Shown piece after piece: positions 26,509-34,974 of a DNA stretch of 64,000 nucleotides. A program made the position numbers and the translations under genes. This stretch comes from CAZMXP01 sp964570285 (lineage in GTDB: Bacteria; Planctomycetota; PLA2). The stretch lies in contig CAZMXP010000028.1 in NCBI GenBank assembly GCA_964570285.1, positions 1 through 64,000 of the forward strand, in the 5' to 3' direction. Position 1 is the first letter of the stretch, and every line of letters begins with the position of its first letter. Below the pieces are notes generated by a model, which was not told the origin of the DNA, did not search any database, and saw only the letters and a list, made by a program, of their open reading frames with translations.

Positions 26509-27414
26509 CTAGGAGCCCGCCTTCAGCTCGGCGAGCCGGGTCTCCTTCGACTTGAAGAAGCCCGCCGCCTGGGGATTGCCCCCGTAGACCGCCTTCGCGC
26601 CCTCGAGGGCCTGCTCGTAGAGCGTGGCGTCGTTGCGGAAGTCGGCATACTCCATGATCTGGAGCCAGAAGCTGCCGCGCTTCTGCTCGTCGGCGGGGAT
26701 CTGCCCCTGCGCGAGCATGCCCGCGCACTTCTCGCCGACGGCGGTCTTCTGGATCTCGTCGAACCTGGCGTTCGCGAGAACTCCGCCGAGCGCCTTCTCC
26801 TGGGCCGGCGACAGCTTGCCGAGCGCGGACAGCTCCCCGTGCAGTTCCGCCACGGTCAGCCTGCCCATCTCGGCCCGCAGGATCGCGTAGTCGATCTTGG
26901 CCGTCTTGTCGCCGGACTCCGCCTTCTTGCGCAGATCGACGAACTCCATCGCCTTCCCGGCGGTCTTCGCGAAGCCTTCGGCCGAACGGTCGCCGCCATG
27001 CGTCGCGAGCACGCCGCCGTCCGCATCGAGCACGCAGACGTGCGGGAACCCGCGCCCGCCGACCTTGCCGAGCAGGTCGTCGTTGGCGCGCCCGGGGATC
27101 TGCGTCGTGACGTGCAGGAACATCACGTAGTCCTTCGAGAACTCCGCGAACTCAGGGGTGAGGAGGGCACCGCCCTCCAACGCGTTGCAGGGGGGTCATG
27201 GCGCATAGGAGCGGGTGAAGTAGGCGAAGATCACCTTCCCCGTCTCCTTCGCCTTCGCCTTCGCGGCGTCGAAGTCGGTCGTCCACGCCGCGTTGCCGAC
27301 AAAGTCCTTCTTGAGCTTCTCGTCGAGCTTGTCCTCGAGATCCCCCGCCCGGGCCGCGGCCGCGAGCAGAAGCACCGAGAGACCGGCCCCGAGCAGGGGC
27401 ATCGTCCGTTTCAT
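26509..27414 (-). CDS. Thioredoxin-fold selenoprotein, downstream copy (in-frame UGA at codon 73)
   Basis: Read through TGA 27196-27198, this is one 301-residue protein with a signal peptide (MKRTMPLLGAGLSVLLLAAA...) and a Thioredoxin_7-like domain. The domain holds FAYFTRSYAP-U73-PP-C76, so Sec replaces the first cysteine of CxxC; the cis-proline lies in GGRGFPH. A helical C-terminal half follows. The frame on both sides of the TGA is the same and aligns throughout with the upstream paralogue. A SECIS-like hairpin starts 17 bases after the TGA. The start overlaps the upstream gene's stop (ATGA). The alternative, two split genes or a pseudogene, is unlikely because both copies show the same event at the same residue. 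Confidence 0.85.
27162..27178 (-). promoter_or_regulatory. SECIS-like hairpin, downstream copy
   Basis: On the transcript a perfect 7-bp stem GGAGGGC/GCCCUCC closes the three-base loop GGU. The loop begins 24 bases after the UGA. A G-containing small apical loop at about 16-37 bases from the UGA is what bacterial SECIS models ask for; SelB reads such loops. The stem is within the coding frame. Confidence 0.75.
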
Positions 27415-28319
27415 TGGTCCTTCTCTCCTTTCTCGTCCTTGGCCGGAAGAGCGGCCAGTTGTTTCTCGAACGCCGCGGCCATCTCCGAGAGGCCGGGGGT
27501 CTTCTTCAGATCCTCGATCGCCGCCGCGAGCGTCCCGCGGTCGCCCTCCTTCACCGCCTTCTGCCCCAGTACCTGCCAGAAGAAGTACTTGAGCTCCGGC
27601 GTCGAGGGCACGCTCCCCTCGTCGTGCATCGCGGCGAGGTCGCGCAGCAGCACCGCGGCCTTCTCCGGCGTCTGCGCCCTGCCGAAGCTCTCCTGCAGCG
27701 AGGCGACGTCGCTGTCGACCATCAGCTGTCCGTACCACCGGCGCTGCGATTCGCTGAGGGTCTCCTCGTCGATCTCAAGCTCGTCAAACGGCACCTGCCC
27801 GAGCTCGCAGCCGAGCAGCGCGGCATCGATCCTCGCCGCGTCGTCGGTGGAGGCCGCGAGCGCCTGCCAGCGCTTCACCGCCTCCACGGTCGCCGCGAGC
27901 CCCTGCGGGTCGAAGGGCCAGAGCGGCTTGCCGAGCACCTTGCCCTCGGCATCCATGATCGCGAGATAGGGCGTCCCCCGCCCCCCCTTCTCGATCAGCA
28001 GATCCTCGTGCTTGCGCTCGCTGATCCGCGTCGTGATGTGCAGGAAGGGCACGACGCCCTTCGCGAACTCGACAAAGGCCTCGGAGCTGAGGGGCCCGCC
28101 CTCAACGCGCTCGCAGGGGGGTCATGGCGCGTACGAGCGCGTGAAGTAGGCGAAGACGAGCTTCTTCTCCTCGCCCGCGCGCGCAAGCGCCTTGTCGAAG
28201 TCCAACTCCCACGCGACCTTCTTCACGAAGGGCTTCTGCAGTTCCTTCGCGAGCTTCTCCTCGAGGGACTGCGCGGCCGCGAGGGCGGCGAGCGCGAGCA
28301 GCGCGATGAGCGGTCTCAT
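27411..28319 (-). CDS. Thioredoxin-fold selenoprotein, upstream copy (in-frame UGA at codon 66)
   Basis: With TGA 28122-28124 read as Sec, the gene encodes 302 residues: a signal peptide (MRPLIALLALAALAAA), a short helix, then FAYFTRSYAP-U66-PP-C69, EGGPLSSEAF, the cis-proline motif GGRGTPYLAIMD and a helical C-terminal domain. It is paralogous to the next gene over its full length. A SECIS-like hairpin begins 17 bases after the TGA. It starts 11 bp after the hotdog gene. Exported UxxC proteins act as thiol-disulfide or peroxide-type reductants; the substrate is unknown. No selA/B/C/D genes are in the window. Confidence 0.86.
28088..28104 (-). promoter_or_regulatory. SECIS-like hairpin, upstream copy
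   Basis: On the transcript a 6-bp stem UGAGGG/CCCUCA closes the loop CGGGC. The loop begins 23 bases after the UGA, one base different from the downstream paralogue. Conservation of position while the stem sequence differs supports a selected structure. Confidence 0.72.
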
Positions 28320-28330
28320 GGGCGTGGATT

Positions 28331-28669
28331 CTAGCTCTTGGCGAAGGTTACCGAGACCTTCGCGACGAGAATCCCGCCGGCGAAGACCTCGCCCTCCGCC
28401 GCACAGAGGCGGCGACCCTGCCGGAGCAGGCGCCCCTGCGCCTGGAGAAGTCCGGGGGGTGCGGGGGCGAGAAACTGCGCGGAGAGGGAGACCGGCACGA
28501 CCGCCTCCCCCACCGCCCGGGCCGCCGCGACCTCTCCCAGGGTCGTCAGCACCGCCATGTGGACGATGCCCGGGGCGGCCTCGTGGGCGGGTGCCAGCGC
28601 CTCCATCTCGATCGCGCCGGTCTCGCCGACGGCGCGCAACCCCAGCCCGCGGTTGAAGTCCTTCTCCAT
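28331..28669 (-). CDS. Hotdog-fold thioesterase (PaaI/DUF4442-like)
   Basis: A 112-residue single hotdog domain. Typical elements are the NRGLGL start, HEAAPGIVHMAVLTTLGE (the hotdog helix with its catalytic-type acid/His environment), and a C-terminal strand GGILVAKVSVTFAKS. Probably an acyl-CoA thioesterase, substrate unknown. The ATG lies 1 bp after the rhomboid stop, and the stop lies 11 bp before the first UGA-containing gene, so it belongs to that operon. Confidence 0.75.
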   Translation of the reverse strand: MEKDFNRGLGLRAVGETGAIEMEALAPAHEAAPGIVHMAVLTTLGEVAAARAVGEAVVPVSLSAQFLAPAPPGLLQAQGRLLRQGRRLCAAEGEVFAGGILVAKVSVTFAKS

Positions 28670-28670
28670 G

Positions 28671-29756
28671 TCAGCCTCCAGGCGTGAGCAGGTAGTCCCT
28701 CGAGATCTCCCGGTACCACGCGGCGATGACCTCGAAGGTGGCGGCCACCTCCGCCTCCGACGCTCGCCCCTCGCGCACGGCGGCGAGCGACTCCCGGAGC
28801 GCATCGCGCACGCGCTCGCTGCCCCGCGGCCCGTCGGCGATCGACGCCGGCAGCGCGAGGCTCCGGTCGCCCTCCACCTGCGACGAGATCGACAGCACCG
28901 CGCGGTGCACCTCCGCGGCGTAGAGTTCCACGTCGCGCCGGTCGAAACTGCGCAGCACCGACGGCACCTGGAACGCGGCGAACGCGACGACGACGAGCGC
29001 GAGGAGCGAGCGCGAAGCCCAGATCCACGCCCGGTCCACGGCCCCCCCCCACGCGCGCACCCCCGCCGCCCCCCAGCCGAGCAGGAGCCCGACACCGAAG
29101 CCGACACCGTGCGCGACGTTGTCGACTCCCGGGCGCAGGTAGCCGTAGCCGAGGATGAAGAGCGCCCAGAAGAGCATGCGGCGGCTCAGGTCGTTGTCCC
29201 ATCGGCCGCTGCGGCGATACCCCCAGGCGGCGAGCGCCGTGATCAGGCCGCAGATGGCGCCCGACGCCCCCGCGCCCCCGTTGCCGGCGAGGTGGCTCCC
29301 GAGCGCGGCGAGAATCCCGGCGGCAAGGTAGATCGTCACGGTCCGGTGGCGGCCGAAGGTCGTCGCGGCGAGCGGCAGCAGCACGTAGAGCGAGACGCAG
29401 TTGAAGAGCAGGTGCATCAGGTCGAGGTGGAGGAAGACCGCCGTCACGAGCCGCCAGTACTGCCCTGCGGTGCCGATCAGCCACGGATGCGTCGCGCCCC
29501 AGAAGCTGACGGCGAGGTGCGAGGGGGCGAGCGCCTCCTGTTCCGGCTCCCCCCGGGCCGGGTCGAGCATGACCATCAGCAGGTAGAGGATCGCGTGGAA
29601 GGCGATCACCCCGAGGCCGAGGCGGGAGGTCGCCTCCGCATCGGCGGCGGGGCTCGGCGCCGCGAGGTGGCGCGCATCGGTGCCGCAATAGGGGCACTCC
29701 CGCGCCGAGGGCTCGAGAAGTGCCCTGCACTTCGGGCAGACATGGACCGCGGCCAA
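28671..29756 (-). CDS. Zinc-ribbon rhomboid protease
   Basis: A 361-residue intramembrane serine protease. An N-terminal zinc ribbon (C7, C10, C21, C24) precedes the membrane domain. The rhomboid motifs are intact: HLLFN with H115/N119, catalytic S165 in GASG, and H216 in NVAHGVGF. A C-terminal soluble helical part of about 110 residues has no recognised role. TTG 29756 is the only fitting start. It heads the operon of thioesterase, two UGA-containing thioredoxin-like genes and BFD ferredoxin, and is divergent from the archaemetzincin gene. Confidence 0.88.
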   Translation of the reverse strand: MAAVHVCPKCRALLEPSARECPYCGTDARHLAAPSPAADAEATSRLGLGVIAFHAILYLLMVMLDPARGEPEQEALAPSHLAVSFWGATHPWLIGTAGQYWRLVTAVFLHLDLMHLLFNCVSLYVLLPLAATTFGRHRTVTIYLAAGILAALGSHLAGNGGAGASGAICGLITALAAWGYRRSGRWDNDLSRRMLFWALFILGYGYLRPGVDNVAHGVGFGVGLLLGWGAAGVRAWGGAVDRAWIWASRSLLALVVVAFAAFQVPSVLRSFDRRDVELYAAEVHRAVLSISSQVEGDRSLALPASIADGPRGSERVRDALRESLAAVREGRASEAEVAATFEVIAAWYREISRDYLLTPGG

Positions 29757-29783
29757 GGTCCCTACCCTATACTCGCGGGCGAA

Positions 29784-30599
29784 TTGCTGCGGACTCCGCT
29801 TGCGCTGCTGCTGATGCTGCTGCCGCTCCTCGGCGGCCAGCAGGAGTTCTGGGAGAGGCTCCCGCCGCCCAAGCAGGGCGAGTGGCTCGATCTCTTCCCG
29901 GAAAGGGGCGAGACCTTCGAGGAGTACCGGGCCGCGGGCCCGACGCGCCCCACGCCGGCGCGCCGGACCCTCTATCTTCTCCCCGCCCTGACCCGCCCTC
30001 CCGCCGACCGCGAGATCCTCGCGGCGGTGGCGCGCCAGATGTCGGCCCACTTCGGCCGGGAGACGCGCCTGCTGCCCCCGAGCCCCCTTCCCGTCGCCGC
30101 CTATGACCGCGAGGCGCGCCAGTACTCGGTGCCGCTTCTCGTCCCCGCACTGCTGAAACTCCTTCCCGACGACGGCCTCTTCCTGCTCGCCCTCACCGAC
30201 CGGGACCTCAAGCTGCCGAAGATGACGCATGTCTTCGGGTGGGGCTCCTTCCGGCTGCGGGTGGGGGTGATGAGCCTCGCCCGCATCCCCGACGACGCGG
30301 CGCGGCACCGGCGTCGCGTGCTCGGCCTCGCAACCCACGAGGCGGGCCACCTGCTCTCGATGGCGCACTGCACGGCCTACCGCTGCCTGATGAACGGCGC
30401 CCGGACGGTCGAGGAGGGGGACCGCCGGCCGATGCTGCTCTGCCCGGTCTGCTCGGAAAAGCTCTGCTGGAACCTCGGGTGGGAGGCCAAGGCCCACTAT
30501 CGCTCGGTGGCGGGCTCGTTCGAGGAGGTGGGGCTCGGGGAGGAGGGGGAGCTTGCTCGTCGTGCTTGCGACATAACCGCAAGCAGCACAACAGGTTAA
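29784..30599 (+). CDS. Archaemetzincin-like zinc protease with signal peptide
   Basis: About 271 residues. The zinc site H185-E186-x2-H189-x5-H195-C196 is followed by C201-x-M and a CPVCSEKLC knuckle, the archaemetzincin pattern of a catalytic zinc plus a four-cysteine structural zinc. The usual Gly in HExxHxxG is Ser here (HEAGHLLS). TTG 29784 gives a clear signal peptide (LLRTPLALLLMLLPLLGG); ATG 29742 would add 14 residues but overlap the divergent gene. TATACT at 29768-29773 ends 10 bases before the TTG. It is likely exported. Confidence 0.82.
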   Translation: MLRTPLALLLMLLPLLGGQQEFWERLPPPKQGEWLDLFPERGETFEEYRAAGPTRPTPARRTLYLLPALTRPPADREILAAVARQMSAHFGRETRLLPPSPLPVAAYDREARQYSVPLLVPALLKLLPDDGLFLLALTDRDLKLPKMTHVFGWGSFRLRVGVMSLARIPDDAARHRRRVLGLATHEAGHLLSMAHCTAYRCLMNGARTVEEGDRRPMLLCPVCSEKLCWNLGWEAKAHYRSVAGSFEEVGLGEEGELARRACDITASSTTG

Positions 30600-30605
30600 G
30601 TGCGT

Positions 30606-30634
30606 TTGATTCGAGCGCCCGGTTTTGCTAGAAT
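30606..30634 (+). promoter_or_regulatory. Sigma-70-type promoter of the zinc-ribbon gene
   Basis: TTGATT at 30606-30611, a 17-bp spacer, then TAGAAT at 30629-30634. It lies 17 bp before ATG 30652, with GGAGG at 30644-30648 between. This is one of the clearest promoters in the window. Confidence 0.65.
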
Positions 30635-30651
30635 CAGGGGCTCGGAGGCTG

Positions 30652-30900
30652 ATGGACGAGCTCAACTACCGCCGCATCCTGAACTGTCCCAAGCGCCGCT
30701 GCGAGGCGTGCGGGGCGACGACCTACCTCGATCCCGGCGAGGTCTATCGCTGCGTGGTCTGCGACCACGACCGGTTCGAGACCTGCCTCGACTGCGGCCA
30801 CCTCGTGGGCTGGTGCGAGTGCGAGCCGGTCGCCATCGTCCCCACGCCCCGGACGCGGGCCAAGCGCGGCCGGCCCAGCGTCGCGAAGTCCAAGAGCTAG
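30652..30900 (+). CDS. Small zinc-ribbon protein
   Basis: An 82-residue protein with cysteines at 12, 17, 20, 34, 37, 45, 48, 55 and 57, enough for two zinc knuckles. The C-terminal 20 residues are basic (RTRAKRGRPSVAKSKS), as in nucleic-acid-binding tails. It has its own promoter and a GGAGG site. It may be a transcription or translation accessory factor; that is a guess from composition. Confidence 0.75.
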   Translation: MDELNYRRILNCPKRRCEACGATTYLDPGEVYRCVVCDHDRFETCLDCGHLVGWCECEPVAIVPTPRTRAKRGRPSVAKSKS

Positions 30901-33900
30901 CCTCCTCCGAAGAGTCGCCCGAAGGCGGGGTCGGCCCTCAGCGGCGCCAGATCCCCGTCGTGGGTGCGGGCGTGGGCCAGGTGGTCGACGGCGTCCCTCC
31001 GCATCGCCTCGAGCTCGAGCCGGCGCTCGGCGGGCGGGTCCGCCGCCAGGTCCCGCTCCACCTGCTCCAGCAGGGCTCGCCGGATGCGGGTGTCTTCCTC
31101 CAGCCATGCGAGCGCCTGCACCCTCAGGCGGCCGGCCTCTTCCCCCGTCGCCGCCGCGGAGGCCAGCGACGCGGCGCAGGCGGCGTTGTAGCGGTGGCCG
31201 CGATCGAGGTCGCCGCCGATCGCCTCGTCCTTGAGCGCCTCCGCGTAGTGGCGCGCCGCGAGGACGTACGCGCCGTGCTCCTGGTGCCAGAGCGCAAGAT
31301 CGAGGTGGTCGCGGGAGGTCTCGGGAGGGGCGGTCCCCGCGAGGGCGGCAGAGCGCCGCGCGCGCCGCGCGTACAGCTCCACCTGCCGGCTCAGGCCGGG
31401 CCCGAGCCCCTCCGCGACCGAGCGGGCCTGCTGCCAGTGGAGGACCGCCTCCCCGTGGCGCCCGCTCTCCGCGAGCGCCATCGCGAGGCGATCGCGGACC
31501 ACACAGAGTCCGCGCCTCCACGCTGGGTGCTGCGGCTGCTGGGCCAGCGCCCGCTCGATCGCCGCGAGCGCCTGGGTCGAGTCGTCGACGGCTCCCTCGA
31601 CGTCCCCCGCGGCCCTCTTCACGCCAGCCATCGCGTGCAACGTCGTGGAGAGGCAGTCCCACCAGAAGCCGCTCCGCGGCTGCTCGCGCAGCACCGCTTC
31701 CTCGATCTCCCGGCAACGGCCGTAGCTCGCCAGCGCCTTCGCCGGCGCGCCTTCGCGCTCGAACTGCACGCCGAGCCTCTCGTGGGCCACCATCAACAGG
31801 TGCTGCCAGTCGAGGTCCTTCGGATCCTTCGCGACGAGGTCCTCGCAGAGGGACCGGCAGCGCTCGAACGCGGCCCGGCTCTCGTCGAGGAGCCCCGAGC
31901 GGAGGCAGGCGAGGCCGAGCCGGTCGCCCGAGACGACGAGGTCGCGCAGCCAGCGGTGGTTGCCGGTGTCCTGCGCGACCAGCGCCTCCATGATGCGGTG
32001 CGACTCCCGCTGCATCTCGATCGCCTCCGTGGGGCGCCCCGCATCCTCGAGCGCGATCCCCAGGTTCCCGCGCGTCGCGGCGAGGGTGTGGCGTGCGGTG
32101 GCATTGCGCGGATCCTCGCCGTAGAGCTCCTCCCGGATCGAGAGCGCCTCGCGGTAGAAGGCGATCGCCTGCTCGTGGCGGGAGCCGCTGTTCGCGAGGA
32201 TCCCGAGATCCTCCAGCGTGTCGGCAAGATCGGAACGGGAGCGCCGGTCCTTCGCCACGAGGCGCCGGCGCAGTTCGAGCGCCCGGCGATGGTTCGCCTC
32301 CGCCCCGTCGAGGTCGTCCGCGCTGCGCAGCGCCGTGCCGAGCTTCGAGTGCCCCGCCGCGAGGTCCTGCTGTGCCGTCCGGGAGGTCGGATCCCTCGCC
32401 GCGAGCGACTGGCGGATCTCGAGGGAGCGTCGCACCATCGCCTCGGCCTCGTCCTTCTCTCCCCGGAGGCGCAGCAGGTCGGCGATGCGGGCGAGTTGGA
32501 TCGCCGTGTGCCGCTGGTGCGTCGGCACCTCCGGCTCCAGCCAGACGAGATCCTCGAAGATCGCGAGCGCCTCGCGGTGAAGCCGCAGCGCCTCCTCGCG
32601 GTCGCCGCGGTCGCGCCTGACGTCGCCCAGGATCTCCAGCGCCGAACCGAGGCGGTTGCGGCGCGCAGGCGTCAGGTCTCTTGCAGGCAGCCCGCGGTAG
32701 AAGTCGCGCACGCGCTCGGCGGCGGCACCGATCGCGTCGAGCTGGCCCATCGACTTGAAACGGTCGTAGGACTCCCCGAGGACAAAGCCGGTCAGCTCCT
32801 CCGCGCGGATCAGGTGGCCCTCCGCCTCGTCACGGGCGGAGCGCAGGCCGACCACGTAGTAGACCGTGAGACCGAGCAGCAGCAGGAGCCCGCCCAGCGC
32901 CGCGATGCTCTCCGCGCGGTGGCGGCGCACCCAGAGGCGCGTCACGTCGAGAAGCGTCGGGGGGCGCGCCGTGACCGGCTCGCCGCGCACGAAGCGGCCG
33001 AGATCCTCGCCGAAGGCCGCCGCGCTCGGATACCGCCCGACCGGAGCGACCGACATCGCCTTCGCGAGCACGGCATCAAGCTGCCTCGGAACCGACGGGT
33101 CGCACTCCCGCGCGGGGCGCGGCTCGTCGAGGATCTCCGACGCGGTCTCGCGCGGCGGGCGGCCCGTCGCGAGATGGAAGAGAGTCGCCGCGAGCGCGAA
33201 GGTGTCGGCGCTCGGCGCGACATGCGCCTCCGTAAGCTGCTCCGGCGCCATGTAGAGCATCGTGCCGACGGTCTCGCCTCCCGGCGTCAGCGAGGTCTCC
33301 CCTTCGAGGCGCGCGAGACCGAGGTCCATCACGACGGCGCGCCCGTCGATGCTCGTGACCATGATGTTCGCGGGCTTGACGTCGCGATGGACGGCGCCGC
33401 GCTCGTGCAGGTGATGCAGCCCCTGCGCGGCGTCGCGGCCGATCTCGGCGACGCGCGCGAAATAGCTCTTGCGCTCCGCCGCGACCGGCGCCGCCGCGCG
33501 CGGAAGCGCCTCGACCTCGGGGAACGCCTCGGGGTGCTGCTGCCGCCGCTTCGACGAGGCCGACGAGACCGCGGCCTGCAAGTCCTGCCCCGAGAGCGCG
33601 CCGCGGCTCGACGCCGCGGGCAGCAGGTTGCCGAGTTCTTTCAGGTCGCTTCCGTCCACGTACTCCATCGCGTACCAGGACTTCCCCGCCGTGTGGCCCG
33701 ACTGGAGGATCCGGACCACGTTAGGGTGGTCGGCGCGCGCCAGCACGCGCACCTCGCGCTGGAATCGCGCGTGCATCACGTCGTCGCCGGGCGCCATCAT
33801 CTTCAGCGCGACGAGCCTGTGCAGGCTGCGCTGCCGCGCGAGGTAGACCGTCCCCATCGCGCCGACGCCGAGTTGGGCGAGCAGGTCGAAATCCCCGAAT

Positions 33901-34868
33901 CGCGGCGCGCCGTCGGGGGCGGGAGGGTGGGGGCGATCGGGGACCCCCTCCCCGCGCCCCTCCCCGATCCGCCGGCGCAGTTCCGGCCAGCGCGCGGCGA
34001 CCAGCGACGTCGCCCCGGTCACGTAGTCGAGGTACTCGGCGGTGTCGCCCTCGCGGGAGCGGTTCAGGAAGAGAAGGCCCGCCTCGGGCGGCGGCGGTTC
34101 GCAGACGACGAGCGGATGCAGATCGAGGAAGCGCGTGCGATCGGTCACGTAGATGCGGCCGGCGCGAAGCTCGCCCGGCCAGCCCTCCTCGCTCGCGAGC
34201 AGCGCCTCGGGGCCGGTCAGGTCCCACGCCTCGACCGAGCGGCGACCGCCGGGCGCCTCGCGCACCTCGGCGACGTAGATCAGCGTGGCCCCCCCGAGCG
34301 GGTCGAAGCGAAGGAGCAGCTCGACGGCCGCCGCCAGCAGTCGCGCCCCCATCTCGCGGTAGAACGCCTCGTCGCGCAGCGATGCGTGGTCGAGCACGAG
34401 ATCGCGGTAGCGGGGAAGACTCTCGAACAGGTCGGCGGGGGCGACCGCGCCCCGGCGCGGGTCAGGCAGGCCCGGAACGCGCGCGTGCATCTCGGCGAGG
34501 GCGTCGGCAATCGCCGGCAGATCCCCGGACCCCTGCTCCAGCGCGGCGCCCACCCTCCCGAGGGCGGGCAGCGGAAGCGGCGACTCCCCCGCCGGACGCC
34601 GGGCGAGGTCGCGCAGCAGCCCGGTCCAGTCCCCGAGGGCGGGGAGCGCGAGCGCGGCGAGGCGATCGTCGAGCCCGGGCTCGCGGTCGGCGCGCTCGAG
34701 GTAGGCGGCGATCTGGGCGGAACAGGCGAGCTTGACCGCCGCCTCGAGCAGGTAGAACGCGCCGTGGTGGCGCTCGAGGTGGGACTTCGCGTTGTGCGCC
34801 CGGCGGTAGAGCCGCGCCAGCGGGAGCGGGAGGCGATCCCTCAGGTCAGTCCGGAACGGCGCGGACAT
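30897..34868 (-). CDS. Transmembrane Ser/Thr protein kinase with TPR sensor domain
   Basis: 1,323 residues. Residues 1-90 hold a helical YRRAHNAKSHLERHHGAFYLLEAA domain seen at the front of some bacterial kinases. The kinase spans about 320-620: glycine loop GVGAMGTVY, VALK lysine, HRDVKPAN near 491, DLGLAR, and the GTMLYMAPEQ activation segment. A helix near 655-675 crosses the membrane. About 600 residues of TPR-like helices follow, probably periplasmic. A G-rich repeat lies just before the kinase. The stop overlaps the zinc-ribbon gene end. Targets are unknown. Confidence 0.92.
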   Translation of the reverse strand: MSAPFRTDLRDRLPLPLARLYRRAHNAKSHLERHHGAFYLLEAAVKLACSAQIAAYLERADREPGLDDRLAALALPALGDWTGLLRDLARRPAGESPLPLPALGRVGAALEQGSGDLPAIADALAEMHARVPGLPDPRRGAVAPADLFESLPRYRDLVLDHASLRDEAFYREMGARLLAAAVELLLRFDPLGGATLIYVAEVREAPGGRRSVEAWDLTGPEALLASEEGWPGELRAGRIYVTDRTRFLDLHPLVVCEPPPPEAGLLFLNRSREGDTAEYLDYVTGATSLVAARWPELRRRIGEGRGEGVPDRPHPPAPDGAPRFGDFDLLAQLGVGAMGTVYLARQRSLHRLVALKMMAPGDDVMHARFQREVRVLARADHPNVVRILQSGHTAGKSWYAMEYVDGSDLKELGNLLPAASSRGALSGQDLQAAVSSASSKRRQQHPEAFPEVEALPRAAAPVAAERKSYFARVAEIGRDAAQGLHHLHERGAVHRDVKPANIMVTSIDGRAVVMDLGLARLEGETSLTPGGETVGTMLYMAPEQLTEAHVAPSADTFALAATLFHLATGRPPRETASEILDEPRPARECDPSVPRQLDAVLAKAMSVAPVGRYPSAAAFGEDLGRFVRGEPVTARPPTLLDVTRLWVRRHRAESIAALGGLLLLLGLTVYYVVGLRSARDEAEGHLIRAEELTGFVLGESYDRFKSMGQLDAIGAAAERVRDFYRGLPARDLTPARRNRLGSALEILGDVRRDRGDREEALRLHREALAIFEDLVWLEPEVPTHQRHTAIQLARIADLLRLRGEKDEAEAMVRRSLEIRQSLAARDPTSRTAQQDLAAGHSKLGTALRSADDLDGAEANHRRALELRRRLVAKDRRSRSDLADTLEDLGILANSGSRHEQAIAFYREALSIREELYGEDPRNATARHTLAATRGNLGIALEDAGRPTEAIEMQRESHRIMEALVAQDTGNHRWLRDLVVSGDRLGLACLRSGLLDESRAAFERCRSLCEDLVAKDPKDLDWQHLLMVAHERLGVQFEREGAPAKALASYGRCREIEEAVLREQPRSGFWWDCLSTTLHAMAGVKRAAGDVEGAVDDSTQALAAIERALAQQPQHPAWRRGLCVVRDRLAMALAESGRHGEAVLHWQQARSVAEGLGPGLSRQVELYARRARRSAALAGTAPPETSRDHLDLALWHQEHGAYVLAARHYAEALKDEAIGGDLDRGHRYNAACAASLASAAATGEEAGRLRVQALAWLEEDTRIRRALLEQVERDLAADPPAERRLELEAMRRDAVDHLAHARTHDGDLAPLRADPAFGRLFGGG
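33935..33968 (-). repeat. G-quadruplex-type repeat inside the kinase gene
   Basis: On the minus strand the core is G4-A-G4-CGC-G4-A-G5, one base different from the other copies. It encodes RIGEGRGEGV in the linker just before the kinase domain. Confidence 0.55.
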
Positions 34869-34974
34869 GCGCCGGGGAAGGTATCAGAATCGGTACCGGG
34901 GGCGCACCGCCCCGGGCGACCTGCCCTAGGCAACTGCCCGCCCAAGACCCGGGACGCTTCCCGGCGTCGGGCCC

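Noticed and set aside
27196..28124. Reading the two TGA codons as plain stops that split each gene into a short exported peptide and a separate downstream gene
   Set aside because: Both downstream parts lack proper starts and begin inside a thioredoxin fold, and the same break occurs at the same residue in both paralogues with a hairpin after it. Selenocysteine explains all of this.
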